From positions 39,264-103,263 of the forward strand of contig CALXAM010000002.1 of NCBI GenBank assembly GCA_944386285.1: a stretch of 64,000 bases of DNA. Reading direction: 5' to 3'. This DNA is from an uncultured Clostridia bacterium (GTDB lineage Bacteria > Bacillota > Clostridia > Oscillospirales > Ruminococcaceae). Positions 24,642 through 34,336 of this stretch are shown here, one piece after another. The translations under genes were made by a program, and so were the position numbers. Position 1 is the stretch's first letter. Every line of letters starts with the position of its first letter. The notes under the pieces were generated by a model. The model saw only the letters and a program-made list of their open reading frames with translations. It was not told where the DNA came from and ran no database searches.

Positions 24642-27600
24642 ATGTCAGTCTACAGAATTTATGTGGAGAAAAAAGCGCCGTTTGCCGTGGAGGCAAAGAG
24701 TATTCTTGCGGATATCCGCACCTCTTTGCAGATCACGTCAGTGGAATCGCTTCGCCTTATTAACCGCTATGATGTGGAAGGCGTATCAGAGGATGTGTTC
24801 AAACAGGCACAGCCGACTGTTTTTTCTGAGCCCAGCGTGGATCATGTCTTTTTTAAACTGCCCGAACTTGCGGACAATGAGCATGTGTTTGCGATCGAAT
24901 ATCTTCCGGGACAGTTTGATCAGCGTGCCGATTCATGTGCACAGTGCATTCAGCTTCTTGTGCAGGGAGATCGTCCCACTGTCCGGAATGCGCGTGTGTA
25001 TATCCTGACCGGCGAACTGACGGCTGAGGAACTGCAGACCATTAAATCGTATCTCATTAACCCGGTGGAAAGCCGTGAAGCATCGCTCGAGATGCCAAAG
25101 ACCCTTGCACAGAACTATGAAGTGAAAACAACCGTCGAAACACTCGAGGGCTTCATTGGTTTTTCGGAAGAGGAACTTGCGGCTTTCGTGAAATCCTACG
25201 GCTTAGCGATGGATTCCGATGATTTGGCATTCTGCCAAGCCTACTTCAGAGATACGGAGCACCGCGATCCGACGATCACCGAAATTCGTATGATCGATAC
25301 GTATTGGTCGGATCACTGCCGCCATACCACATTCCTTACGAATATTGACAATGTCTACATTGCAGATGAAAATATCAAACAGACATACGAGCGTTATCTG
25401 AAAGCGCGTGAGGTTCTCTATCGCGGAAGAACGGATAAACCGGTCACTCTGATGGATCTGGCTGTTTTCGGCGCAAAACAGTTAAAGAGTGAAGGCAAGC
25501 TTCGTGATCTTGATGAATCCGAAGAGATCAACGCATGTTCTGTTAAAATTAAAGTGGATGTAAACGGTCAGACTGAGGATTGGCTGTTGATGTTTAAAAA
25601 CGAAACACACAACCATCCGACCGAGATCGAACCGTTCGGCGGCGCTGCAACATGCTTGGGCGGCGCAATCCGCGATCCGCTGTCCGGCCGTGCCTATGTG
25701 TATCAGGCAATGCGCGTAACCGGCGCAGCAAATCCGCTTGTTGCGGTTGAGGACACCATCGAAGGTAAACTGCCGCAGAGAAAAATCGTCACAGGTGCAG
25801 CAGCAGGCTACAGCTCCTACGGCAACCAGATTGGTCTGGCAACCGGACAGGTCAGCGAGCTGTATCATGATGGTTATGCGGCAAAACGCATGGAAATCGG
25901 TGCGGTTATGGGTGCAGCGCCGGCAGAAAATGTTGTGCGTGAAGTGCCATCTCCGGGCGATGTTGTCATCCTGCTCGGCGGACGGACCGGACGTGACGGC
26001 TGCGGCGGTGCAACCGGTTCTTCAAAATCGCATACAATCGAATCTTTGGAAACCTGCGGCGCAGAAGTCCAAAAGGGCAACGCACCGGAGGAGAGAAAGA
26101 TTCAGCGTCTGTTCCGTAATCCGGAAGTTACCCGTTTGATCAAACGCTGCAACGACTTTGGTGCAGGCGGCGTTTCCGTTGCAATCGGTGAGCTGGCAGA
26201 CGGCTTGCACATTGACTTAAACCGCGTGCCGAAAAAATATGACGGCTTGGATGGTACCGAGCTTGCAATCAGTGAATCGCAGGAGCGTATGGCATGTGTT
26301 GTCCGCGCAGAGGACAAAGACCGGTTCATCGCACTTGCAGGAGAGGAAAATATTGAGGCAACCCATGTGGCAACCGTTACGGATACAAACCGTCTGACGA
26401 TGGAATGGAACGGCGTACGCATTGTTGATTTGTCACGTGACTTCTTAAATTCCAACGGTGCAACCAAACACACCGATATTGAAATTACATCTGCTACTGT
26501 AAAACCGGTACATAACCGCGAAGTAACTGCAAACGATGTGGTTGAGCATCTGTGTGACTTAAACCTCTGCTCACAGAAAGGTCTTTCTGAGCGTTTCGAC
26601 TCCACAATCGGCGCAGGCACTGTACTCATGCCGTTCGGCGGCGAGCATCAGCTCACACCGACACAGGGTATGGTTGCAAAAATTCCGGTAAACGGTGAAA
26701 CAGAAACCTGCTCTGTCATGGCATGGGGCTTTAACCCGTATATCAGTGAACAGAGCCCGTATCACGGCGCAATGTATGCCGTTGTGGAATCGGTATCGAA
26801 AGCAATCGCTGTAGGCGGCAGTTACAAAAAATGCTGGCTGACATTCCAGGAATATTTTGAGCGCACACAGAACGACCCGAAACGCTGGGGCAAACCCATG
26901 GCAGCACTGCTCGGTGCATATAAAGCACAGATTGAGCTTGGCATTGGTTCGATCGGCGGCAAAGACTCTATGAGCGGCACATTTGAACATATCGACGTTC
27001 CGCCGACACTTTGTTCGTTTGCTGTTTCGCTCACCACAGCAGAGCGTGCAGTTTCGCAGGAGTTTAAACGCTGCGGCAATCCGCTCGTACTCATCACACC
27101 GTCGTACCGTGCAAACGGCGAACTGGATTTTGACTCGGTGAAGAAAGTATTCGATCAGGTGGAAGATCTGATGAGCCAGGGTGTTGTGCATTCCTGCTCG
27201 GCACTGACATATGGCGGCTTGTCCGAGGCGCTTGCAAAAATGGCAATGGGCAACCGGATCGGTGCGAAACTGACAAAAGAGATTTCGCCGAAACTGATGT
27301 TCAATCCGATTTACGGTGGTTTCCTGCTTGAGATCGACAGCCATGCGGACGTCAAACATCTGCCGGTGATCGGTGTGACGATTTCAAAATATATTCTGAT
27401 TCTTTCGAGCACACAGGTTGTCGATATGATGTACTTGCAGAAAAAATATGAGCAGGTACTCGCTCCGGTGTTCCCGTATCAGAGCACAGAAAATCAGCCT
27501 GCACCGCAGGCAGTTAGCTACCCGGCAATTCGCGTGCCGCTGCTGACCAAAAAACAGATCATCACAAGCCCTGAGAAATTTGCAAAACCGCGTGTACTGA

Positions 27601-28385
27601 TTCCGGTATTCCCGGGCACAAACTGTGAATACGATACAGCACGTGCGTTTGAAAATGCCGGTGCAGTGCCGGAGATCTTTGTGATCAAAAACCTCACCAG
27701 TGCACAGATTGAAGAGTCGGTCAGCGCGTTCGCTTCACGGATTGCACAGTCGCAGATGATTATGATTCCGGGCGGCTTCTCGGGCGGCGACGAGCCGGAG
27801 GGCAGTGCGAAATTTATTACTTCGTTCTTCAGAAATCCGCAGATTAAAGATGCAGTGATGGAACTGCTCGATACCCGCAAAGGATTGATGCTCGGTATCT
27901 GCAACGGCTTCCAGGCACTGATTAAATTGGGTCTTGTGCCATATGGCGAAATTCGCGATATCACAGAGGAGTCCCCGACACTGACCTTTAATACGATCGG
28001 CCGCCACCAGTCCATGATGGTCAACACCAGAATCTGTTCGACGAAATCGCCGTGGCTGTATAATACCCGCGTAGGCGAGGTATACAATGTGCCGATTTCT
28101 CACGGTGAAGGACGGTTTATTTGCAGCCCGAATCTGTTTGAGCAGTTAAAGGCAAATGGCCAGATCGCAACACAGTATGTTGATTTGGCAGGTCAGCCGA
28201 CTTATGACCTTTCCTACAACCCGAACGGCAGTTATATGGCAGTCGAGGGTATCACTTCGCCGGATGGCCGTGTGCTTGGTAAGATGGCGCACAGCGAACG
28301 TGTCGGCAAGTATATTTCCAAAAACGTATACGGCGAGAAAGATCAGAAGATCTTCCGTTCCGGTGTGGAATATTTTACAAAATAA
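24642..28385 (+). CDS. purL: Phosphoribosylformylglycinamidine synthase, single-chain type
   Basis: 1247-residue enzyme for the fourth step of purine synthesis: FGAR + Gln + ATP to FGAM. Synthetase domains carry DTYWSDHCRHTTF and ETHNHPTEIEPFGGAATC near the N-terminal half; the C-terminal class I glutaminase has PGTNCEYD, nucleophile Cys1087 in LGICNGFQ, and the SHGEGRF histidine. Bacillus splits this into PurL/PurQ/PurS; the fused form is common in Clostridia. The ATG at 24642 follows AGGAGAGG. No other pur genes or purine riboswitch are adjacent, which is unusual for a pur gene. Confidence 0.97.
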   Translation: MSVYRIYVEKKAPFAVEAKSILADIRTSLQITSVESLRLINRYDVEGVSEDVFKQAQPTVFSEPSVDHVFFKLPELADNEHVFAIEYLPGQFDQRADSCAQCIQLLVQGDRPTVRNARVYILTGELTAEELQTIKSYLINPVESREASLEMPKTLAQNYEVKTTVETLEGFIGFSEEELAAFVKSYGLAMDSDDLAFCQAYFRDTEHRDPTITEIRMIDTYWSDHCRHTTFLTNIDNVYIADENIKQTYERYLKAREVLYRGRTDKPVTLMDLAVFGAKQLKSEGKLRDLDESEEINACSVKIKVDVNGQTEDWLLMFKNETHNHPTEIEPFGGAATCLGGAIRDPLSGRAYVYQAMRVTGAANPLVAVEDTIEGKLPQRKIVTGAAAGYSSYGNQIGLATGQVSELYHDGYAAKRMEIGAVMGAAPAENVVREVPSPGDVVILLGGRTGRDGCGGATGSSKSHTIESLETCGAEVQKGNAPEERKIQRLFRNPEVTRLIKRCNDFGAGGVSVAIGELADGLHIDLNRVPKKYDGLDGTELAISESQERMACVVRAEDKDRFIALAGEENIEATHVATVTDTNRLTMEWNGVRIVDLSRDFLNSNGATKHTDIEITSATVKPVHNREVTANDVVEHLCDLNLCSQKGLSERFDSTIGAGTVLMPFGGEHQLTPTQGMVAKIPVNGETETCSVMAWGFNPYISEQSPYHGAMYAVVESVSKAIAVGGSYKKCWLTFQEYFERTQNDPKRWGKPMAALLGAYKAQIELGIGSIGGKDSMSGTFEHIDVPPTLCSFAVSLTTAERAVSQEFKRCGNPLVLITPSYRANGELDFDSVKKVFDQVEDLMSQGVVHSCSALTYGGLSEALAKMAMGNRIGAKLTKEISPKLMFNPIYGGFLLEIDSHADVKHLPVIGVTISKYILILSSTQVVDMMYLQKKYEQVLAPVFPYQSTENQPAPQAVSYPAIRVPLLTKKQIITSPEKFAKPRVLIPVFPGTNCEYDTARAFENAGAVPEIFVIKNLTSAQIEESVSAFASRIAQSQMIMIPGGFSGGDEPEGSAKFITSFFRNPQIKDAVMELLDTRKGLMLGICNGFQALIKLGLVPYGEIRDITEESPTLTFNTIGRHQSMMVNTRICSTKSPWLYNTRVGEVYNVPISHGEGRFICSPNLFEQLKANGQIATQYVDLAGQPTYDLSYNPNGSYMAVEGITSPDGRVLGKMAHSERVGKYISKNVYGEKDQKIFRSGVEYFTK

Positions 28386-28393
28386 TACGTACA

Positions 28394-28427
28394 AAAAACG
28401 AGCCGTTATGGCTCGTTTTTCTTTTTT
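28394..28427 (+). terminator. Terminator of purL
   Basis: Stem AAAAACGAGCC / GGCTCGTTTTT, 5-nt loop, then CTTTTTT. Confidence 0.92.
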
Positions 28428-28473
28428 ATAAGACAGAAAATTTAAATGAAAAAATATTTTTTACATTCTGGAT

Positions 28474-28502
28474 TTGCAATCTTTTAAAAGTCATGCTATA
28501 TT
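28474..28502 (+). promoter_or_regulatory. Promoter of the VTT-protein operon
   Basis: TTGCAA (28474-28479), 17-bp spacer, TATATT (28497-28502), with TG one base before the -10 (extended -10). Confidence 0.78.
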
Positions 28503-28537
28503 GAAAGAAACAATGTGCAAAAAGGAGAAAAGCAGCC

Positions 28538-29269
28538 GTGAAAAAGCAAAATCTTCCAAAAGAAAAACGGCAAAAAATCATCAAATGGACGATTGGCATT
28601 GCGGCGATCGCCGTTGTTGTTGCTCTTTTGATTTGGATGATGCCGTGGATCATTTCTTTAAAGGATGAGGCGGGGAGAAAGGCGTTTCAGGACTTTATTT
28701 ACAGCAAGGGAATCTGGGGCGTTTGCATTCTGTTTGCCATTCAGGTGCTTCAAGTTGTCATTGCGATTATTCCAGGCGAACCCATCGAAGTCATTGCCGG
28801 CCTTTTGTACGGGACATTTTGGGGTTATGTAATTTGTACGCTTGGGATGCTTGTGGGGACCATTCTCATTTTTTATGGTGTTAGATGGCTTGGCAGTTCA
28901 TTTATCAATACGCTGACCGACAGCAAAAAATTTGAACGCTTTTCTTTTTTACACAATGAAAAAAAGCTTGAGACCATTGTATTTTTATTGTTTTTTATTC
29001 CGGGTACACCAAAGGATGTGCTCACGTATTTTATGCCGCTCACAAGAATTCGTCCGATTTCATTTTTTGTGATTGTAACGATCGCGCGGATTCCGTCGAT
29101 TGTTTCTTCGACGTTTGCGGGAGAATCTTTGGGCCAGGGAGAATGGGTACAATCCATTATCATTTTCTTGATCATTGGTGCGGTGGGTATTCTTGGAATC
29201 TGGTTCAATGACCGTCTGATGAAAAAGCGTGAACAGAAAAAGCAGGAGAGCAAGACAAGTGAGAAGTAA
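28538..29269 (+). CDS. TVP38/TMEM64-family (VTT domain) membrane protein
   Basis: 243-residue polytopic membrane protein of the DedA/VTT superfamily; members are linked to lipid scrambling or transport. A basic N-terminus is followed by TM1 (about 17-40), the VTT core with IIPGEPIEVIAGLLYGTFWG and a FFIPGTPKDVLTYF re-entrant-type motif, and a lysine-rich C-terminal tail. The GTG start follows AAAGGAG at 10 bases. Its end overlaps the methyltransferase gene by 11 bases. Confidence 0.9.
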   Translation: MKKQNLPKEKRQKIIKWTIGIAAIAVVVALLIWMMPWIISLKDEAGRKAFQDFIYSKGIWGVCILFAIQVLQVVIAIIPGEPIEVIAGLLYGTFWGYVICTLGMLVGTILIFYGVRWLGSSFINTLTDSKKFERFSFLHNEKKLETIVFLLFFIPGTPKDVLTYFMPLTRIRPISFFVIVTIARIPSIVSSTFAGESLGQGEWVQSIIIFLIIGAVGILGIWFNDRLMKKREQKKQESKTSEK

Positions 29270-29993
29270 AACGGAGTGGTCAAAAGAAACACTTGGAGAA
29301 TCCATCACCGTCTATACCAGTGCAGCGCATGCGTTTGGGATTGACGCATTTTTGCTGGCGGATTTTGCTGCACCAAAGCGTGGAGAACGCGTGTGCGATT
29401 TTGGAACAGGCTGCGGAATTATTCCGATGCTGCTTGCACGCACCGGTTTGCCGTGCGAGATTGTGGGCGTTGAGATTCAGCCGCAGGGTGTCAGACAGTT
29501 TGAGGCGTCTATCTGTGAATCTCAAACGAGAATGCCGATTGTTCCGGTTTGCGCCGATTTAAAAGCGCGTGAAACACTAAAAGGCGAGCAGTTTGATCTG
29601 ATTACCTGTAATCCACCGTATAAGGCGGCGGGCGGCGGAATTTTGAGCGAACAAACCGCGGAGCAGATTGCGCGCCATGAAACGATGTGCACATTGGAAG
29701 ATCTTTGTGTTACCGCAAAGCGTCTGTTGCGATTTGGCGGTCGGTTTTGCATTTGTCAGCGTCCGGAACGACTAAGTGATGCAATGGTATTGTTTCGTCA
29801 ATATGGGATCGAGCCGAAACGCTTACGGCTTGTTTGCCGGGACAAAGACAGTGCGCCGTGGCTGTTTTTGCTCATGGGACAGCGTGGTGCAAAACCGCAT
29901 CTGCGCATTGAAGAGAATTTCTTTGTCTATGAAAACGGCGTCTATACAAAAGAAACACGCCGAATGTACGGCGAAAGCTTTCAGATGAAATAG
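29259..29993 (+). CDS. tRNA1(Val) adenine-N6-methyltransferase-like (TrmN6/YfiC)
   Basis: 244-residue Rossmann methyltransferase. SAM loop DFGTGCGIIPMLLA, acidic VGVEIQ and catalytic NPPY identify an N6-adenine/N-methyltransferase; the whole pattern matches the TrmN6 family acting on tRNA or a related substrate. The GTG at 29259 is preferred because AGGAGAG lies 8 bases upstream. It precedes rsmI by 22 bases, the usual neighbour in Firmicutes (yabB-yabC order). Confidence 0.88.
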   Translation: MRSKTEWSKETLGESITVYTSAAHAFGIDAFLLADFAAPKRGERVCDFGTGCGIIPMLLARTGLPCEIVGVEIQPQGVRQFEASICESQTRMPIVPVCADLKARETLKGEQFDLITCNPPYKAAGGGILSEQTAEQIARHETMCTLEDLCVTAKRLLRFGGRFCICQRPERLSDAMVLFRQYGIEPKRLRLVCRDKDSAPWLFLLMGQRGAKPHLRIEENFFVYENGVYTKETRRMYGESFQMK

Positions 29994-30015
29994 TACCAGA
30001 AAGGACGGTTTTGAT

Positions 30016-30846
30016 TTGTCAAAATTATATGTAGTAGGAACACCGATTGGAAATCTCGGGGACCTGAGTCCGCGCGCGCAGGAAACACTGCGTGAAGTGG
30101 ATTTCATTGCCGCGGAGGATACTAGAGTAACCGGAAAGCTTTTGCACTATTTTGAGATCAAAAAGCCGATGATCAGCTATTATGAGCATAATCTGCGTCA
30201 AAAGGGCGAACAGATTATTGCGCGGATTTTGTCAGGAGAAACATGTGCGGTGGTGTCGGATGCGGGCATGCCTTGTATTTCCGATCCCGGCGAGGATTTG
30301 GTGCGGCTTTGCGCACAAAACGGGATTCCGGTTGAGGTCGTTCCGGGTCCGAGCGCGGTGATTTCAGCACTGGCAATCAGCGGACTCATCACTTCACGTT
30401 TTACCTTTGAGGGGTTTTTGTCTGTGAATCGTTCGTCGCGCATGACACATCTGGCGTCGTTAAAAGAAGAGATGCGCACAATGATTTTTTATGAGGCACC
30501 CCATAAGCTTCTCACGACGCTTGCGGATTTTTGTGAGGCGTTCGGCAGCGAACGCCGGATTTCTGTCTGCCGCGAGCTTACCAAAATTCACGAAGAAGTA
30601 TTGCGTATGACGATTGGCGAAGCACTTGCACATTTTACCGAGACACCGCCCAAAGGTGAATTTGTACTCGTGGTTGCGGGTGCGCCGCAGGCAAAAGCAG
30701 AAGCTTCGCTTTCTTTTGAAGAGGTCTGCGAACTGGGAACGTCGATGATCGAGAGCGGCGAGCGTGCGACAGAAGTATCAAAACGGCTTGCGAAGGAATA
30801 TGGCTATAAAAAAGCCGACATTTACAAGGCGTTGGTACAGTCGTAA
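30016..30846 (+). CDS. rsmI: 16S rRNA (cytidine-1402-2'-O)-methyltransferase
   Basis: 276-residue tetrapyrrole-methylase-fold enzyme that modifies C1402 at the decoding centre. LYVVGTPIGNLGDLSPRA opens the protein, followed by AAEDTRVTGKLL, VSDAGMPCISDPG and the PGPSAVISAL loop. The start is TTG at 30016, preceded by AAAGGACGG. Third gene of the VTT-trmN6-rsmI unit. Confidence 0.96.
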   Translation: MSKLYVVGTPIGNLGDLSPRAQETLREVDFIAAEDTRVTGKLLHYFEIKKPMISYYEHNLRQKGEQIIARILSGETCAVVSDAGMPCISDPGEDLVRLCAQNGIPVEVVPGPSAVISALAISGLITSRFTFEGFLSVNRSSRMTHLASLKEEMRTMIFYEAPHKLLTTLADFCEAFGSERRISVCRELTKIHEEVLRMTIGEALAHFTETPPKGEFVLVVAGAPQAKAEASLSFEEVCELGTSMIESGERATEVSKRLAKEYGYKKADIYKALVQS

Positions 30847-30886
30847 TTTTTTGAAACAGAATCATCACACAACAATCAAATGTGAA

Positions 30887-30895
30887 TGATATAAT
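30887..30895 (+). promoter_or_regulatory. Extended -10 promoter of the second two-component operon
   Basis: TGA-TATAAT forms an extended -10 about 40 bases before the regulator start. No good -35 is present at 17 bp. Confidence 0.65.
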
Positions 30896-30934
30896 CATTA
30901 TGCAGATATGTCGAAAAAATTGGAGGGTATATGT

Positions 30935-31621
30935 ATGGCAGCTCATATTTTAGTGGTGGATGATGAATCGAGAATTCGGGATATTGTGTGCCAATATTTG
31001 AAATTTGAAGATTTTTCATGTGCAGAAGCATCCAACGGAAAACAAGCGGTGGAGATGGCGACGGAAGGAGATCGTCCGTTTGATTTAATTATTATGGACG
31101 TCATGATGCCGTTTATGGATGGAATTACTGCACTGCGTATGATTCGTGAGAAATCATCTGTACCGGTCATTCTTTTGACGGCAAAAGGTGAGGAATATGA
31201 TAAAATTTTCGGCTTTGAGCTTGGTGCTGACGATTATGTCGTCAAACCGTTCTCACCCAAAGAACTGATTGCGCGAGTGAAAGCTGTGCTCAAACGTGTA
31301 AACGGTAATCAGGCAGAGAAAAATGAAGAGCCGTATCAGTATAAAGGATTGATGGTCAATCCGATGTCTTATGAGGTTTCCGTTGACGGCAAGAAACTGT
31401 CACTGACACCAAAAGAGTTTGAACTTTTGTTGTGCTTTATCAAGAATAAAGGCACAGTCATGACCCGTGAGCAGCTTTTGGATGAAATCTGGGGATACGA
31501 TTTTTACGGCGATTCCCGTACTGTTGATACACACGTGAAAATGCTTCGCAATAACTTAGGAGAATACCGCGAGCTGATCAAAACCGTATGGGGAGTAGGC
31601 TATCGGTATGATGAAGAATAA
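30935..31621 (+). CDS. OmpR/PhoB-family response regulator (second system)
   Basis: 228 residues: receiver domain with DDE at 9-11, phospho-acceptor Asp55 in LIIMDVMMP and Lys in VVKPF, then a winged helix (about 128-226) ending KTVWGVGYRY. The start at 30935 follows TTGGAGGG. It overlaps its kinase gene by 14 bases. The protein is close in layout to the regulator at 5240, so the two systems are paralogues. Confidence 0.95.
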   Translation: MAAHILVVDDESRIRDIVCQYLKFEDFSCAEASNGKQAVEMATEGDRPFDLIIMDVMMPFMDGITALRMIREKSSVPVILLTAKGEEYDKIFGFELGADDYVVKPFSPKELIARVKAVLKRVNGNQAEKNEEPYQYKGLMVNPMSYEVSVDGKKLSLTPKEFELLLCFIKNKGTVMTREQLLDEIWGYDFYGDSRTVDTHVKMLRNNLGEYRELIKTVWGVGYRYDEE

Positions 31622-33116
31622 AACATTCCGTGTATCGCTGCTTTTAAAAATATGGAGCGCAATCATGGCGGTCGTTATCGCTGTGCTTTTGTTGATCTGG
31701 GGACTTCAGGTTGTATTTTTGGAGCAGTACTATGTGGGAATGAAAAAAACTGAGTTTTCCTCTATATGCACACAGATTGTGGATGAAATCGACCAGCTCG
31801 GCTATATTGGATCTCAGAACAATATTTTGGAACTTGTCGCAGAAAACCGGCTTTGCGTGGAGATTCTCAGAAGAAACGGACAGGTTATCAAGGTAGAAGG
31901 CATGCCGTATGACTGTTATATCCATAAGCGGAACAGCAGCGTGAAGCAGGATTTATTGATGCGTGCATCGCTTGACAACGATGACAATGAGGTGATCAAT
32001 GTCTGGGATCAGGCATCAAAGACGGAATATTTGATTTTGTGTGCACAGCAATATTCTACATCTGAGGATGACAATTATATTTTGCTTGTAAACCAGACAC
32101 TGGCTCCGGTGCGTGAGGCGGCAACGGTTACACGCAGTCAGCTGACGTATTTATCAATTATCCTTGTGGTGCTGGCGACGGTTGCCGCATTTTTGATTGC
32201 AAGAATTATTTCAAAGCCGATTGGCGCGCTTTCAAAGGCGGCACAGGAGGTTGCACGCGGCAATCTGGATGTTGCGGTTACAGTCAAAAACCATGACGAG
32301 ATCGGTGATTTGTGCAAAAACTTCAATCAGATGACGACGGAGCTTTCGAAAGTCAATCGGCTTCAGCGAGAGCTGGTGGCGAACCTGTCGCATGACCTGC
32401 GCACACCGCTGACGATGATCCGCGGCTATGCCGAAATGATTAAGGATATCACCGGCGATGACAAAGAAAAACGAGAAGAACAGCTTGATATTATTGTGGA
32501 TGAAACCAACCGGTTAAATCGTCTGGCAAGTGATGCGCTTGATCTTTCAAGAATGCAGGCAGGTCAGGTGATGATGAACAAAACCGTGTTTGACGGCGCA
32601 AAGAAACTGCATGACATTCTTTCGCGCTATCAGCTTTTAACGGAAACGGAAGGATTCACGTTTGTCTGCAATACGCCGGATTCCTGCTTTGTCTATGCAG
32701 ACGAGATGCGGATTGAACAGGTGATTTACAACCTGTTAAACAATGCGGTCAATCACATCGGAGAGCCCAAAGTGATCACGACATCGCTTGTGGTGCATAA
32801 CGGCATTGCGTATATTTCGGTGAAAGATACCGGAAAGGGCATTCGGCCTGAGGATTTGCCGCTGATTTGGGATCGGTATTATAAGCCGTACCGCAAGACG
32901 GATCGGCCGGGAATGGGCACAGGACTTGGCCTTTCGATTGTCAAAGCCATTTTAAACGGACATAATGCGCCGTTTGGCGTGGATACTGCAGTTGGCAAAG
33001 GAAGTACGTTCTGGTTCGGCCTTACTGTATATGATGAAACGAAACCGCTGCCGACGGATGAAACGCCGGCACAGGAGGGAAAGAACAATGGAGCAGACAG
33101 TGAACGAAAAAATTGA
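31608..33116 (+). CDS. Sensor histidine kinase (second system)
   Basis: 502 residues: TM1 about 12-34, extracytoplasmic sensor about 35-178, TM2 about 180-203, HAMP about 204-256, HisKA with His262 in NLSHDLRTP, and HATPase_c with YNLLNNAVNH and GTGLGLS. The start overlaps the regulator (ATGATGAAG context; 31608 or 31611). The last 29 bases overlap the nucleotidyltransferase gene, which suggests coupled expression. The signal is unknown. Confidence 0.95.
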   Translation: MMKNKTFRVSLLLKIWSAIMAVVIAVLLLIWGLQVVFLEQYYVGMKKTEFSSICTQIVDEIDQLGYIGSQNNILELVAENRLCVEILRRNGQVIKVEGMPYDCYIHKRNSSVKQDLLMRASLDNDDNEVINVWDQASKTEYLILCAQQYSTSEDDNYILLVNQTLAPVREAATVTRSQLTYLSIILVVLATVAAFLIARIISKPIGALSKAAQEVARGNLDVAVTVKNHDEIGDLCKNFNQMTTELSKVNRLQRELVANLSHDLRTPLTMIRGYAEMIKDITGDDKEKREEQLDIIVDETNRLNRLASDALDLSRMQAGQVMMNKTVFDGAKKLHDILSRYQLLTETEGFTFVCNTPDSCFVYADEMRIEQVIYNLLNNAVNHIGEPKVITTSLVVHNGIAYISVKDTGKGIRPEDLPLIWDRYYKPYRKTDRPGMGTGLGLSIVKAILNGHNAPFGVDTAVGKGSTFWFGLTVYDETKPLPTDETPAQEGKNNGADSERKN

Positions 33117-33924
33117 TGCGATCGTTGCGCTTTTAAAGCAAACAACAACCGGACGGTGTGCGATTGCATTGGCAGGTGCGCATGCAAAAGGTGTGGCGGA
33201 TGCTTCGTCCGACATTGATCTGTATTTATTCGCAGATGGTGCGAAGCCATATGAAGAGCGGAAGGCGATCATTTCATCTGCGGCAGATGCAGGGACGTTT
33301 CCGTGGATTGATGAATCGTTTGATGCAACGCCTTGGGGCGGCAGCATGGACTTTACGTATCAGGGCACGCCGGTTGAGGTGACTGCACGGACCATTGAAA
33401 AAATGGATGCGGGAATCGCAGACTGTCTGAATGGAACGTTTTCGATTATTCCGGCAACATGGACGTCAAACGGTTATTATACGTATATCTATTTGTGTGA
33501 AGCGAGCTTCATCAAACCGGTATATGATCCGGACGGTGTGATCAAACGGTATAATGAGCAGGCACGTGTGTATCCGAGCAAGCTCAAAGAAGCGATTATC
33601 CGTGAATTTATGGGCAGAGCGGACACCTGGCTTGATAATTTTCACTACGAGAGCGCAATCCGCCGTGCAGATCTTTTGTTTACAGCGCCGATTGTTTTAC
33701 ACACAGTGATGGATTTTGTTCAGGTGATTTTTGCGCTCAATGAAACGTATTTTACCGGCGATAAAAAACTGGAAAAAGCACTTGCCTCACTTCCTTATTG
33801 TCCGAAAGAGCTGCTCGATCATGTGGAATTTTTACTTTCTGCACCACGCGATCCTGCCGCTCTCTTAAAGCAGCGCACACTTTTGCGTGAGATCAGAGCA
33901 GCGCTTTGTGCAAAGATCGGCTGA
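33088..33924 (+). CDS. Nucleotidyltransferase-fold protein, DUF4037-like
   Basis: 278-residue protein with a pol-beta-type nucleotidyltransferase domain: the [19 protein letters not shown] segment is a G-x(n)-DxD signature with both metal Asps in SDIDLY. The rest is helical and resembles DUF4037. It may transfer AMP or another NMP to a small molecule, as aminoglycoside adenylyltransferases do, or it may be a toxin/antitoxin-type transferase; the substrate is unknown. The start at 33088 follows AGGAGGG. It is embedded in the end of the histidine kinase gene. Confidence 0.75.
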   Translation: MEQTVNEKIDAIVALLKQTTTGRCAIALAGAHAKGVADASSDIDLYLFADGAKPYEERKAIISSAADAGTFPWIDESFDATPWGGSMDFTYQGTPVEVTARTIEKMDAGIADCLNGTFSIIPATWTSNGYYTYIYLCEASFIKPVYDPDGVIKRYNEQARVYPSKLKEAIIREFMGRADTWLDNFHYESAIRRADLLFTAPIVLHTVMDFVQVIFALNETYFTGDKKLEKALASLPYCPKELLDHVEFLLSAPRDPAALLKQRTLLREIRAALCAKIG

Positions 33925-33973
33925 GTGTGTCGGAAGAGAATCGATTTTGTTTGATTTTTCCGAAAAAAACAGC

Positions 33974-34002
33974 TTGCTTTTTTGTTTCGGATATGATATT
34001 AT
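33974..34002 (+). promoter_or_regulatory. Promoter of rpmE
   Basis: TTGCTT (33974-33979), 17-bp spacer, TATTAT (33997-34002), 41 bases before the rpmE start. Confidence 0.68.
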
Positions 34003-34042
34003 ATTGAATTGTAAGACTAACGACTTGAAAGAGGTGAAGAAG

Positions 34043-34240
34043 TTGAAACAGGGAATTCATCCGAATTACGAACAGACTACAATCAAATGTGCTTGCGGAG
34101 AGGTTATTGAAACCGGTTCTACAAAAAAAGACATCAGAGTTGAGGTATGCTCGAAATGTCATCCGTTCTTCACCGGACGTCAGAAACTCAATGACACTGG
34201 CGGACGTGTCGACAGATTCAAAAAACGTTTCGGCATGTAA
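34043..34240 (+). CDS. rpmE: 50S ribosomal protein L31, zinc-binding type
   Basis: 65-residue L31. It keeps four cysteines at 16, 18, 36 and 39 (KCACG and CSKC), the zinc-binding (C+) form that zinc-limited bacteria often replace with a C- paralogue. The TTG at 34043 gives the family-typical MKQGIHPNY start with GAGGTG 6 bases upstream; GTG at 34034 is a weaker alternative. A terminator follows. Confidence 0.95.
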   Translation: MKQGIHPNYEQTTIKCACGEVIETGSTKKDIRVEVCSKCHPFFTGRQKLNDTGGRVDRFKKRFGM

Positions 34241-34261
34241 TCTTTTGCTCCGGCACAAAAT

Positions 34262-34292
34262 AAGCGATGCAGAATCCTGCATCGCTTTCTGT
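34262..34292 (+). terminator. Terminator of rpmE
   Basis: Stem GCGATGCAG / CTGCATCGC with a short loop, then TTTCTGTTTG. Confidence 0.78.
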
Positions 34293-34336
34293 TTGTTACG
34301 GGATAAAAAAACGGTCGAAAAAAGGAGGCGGTCAGC

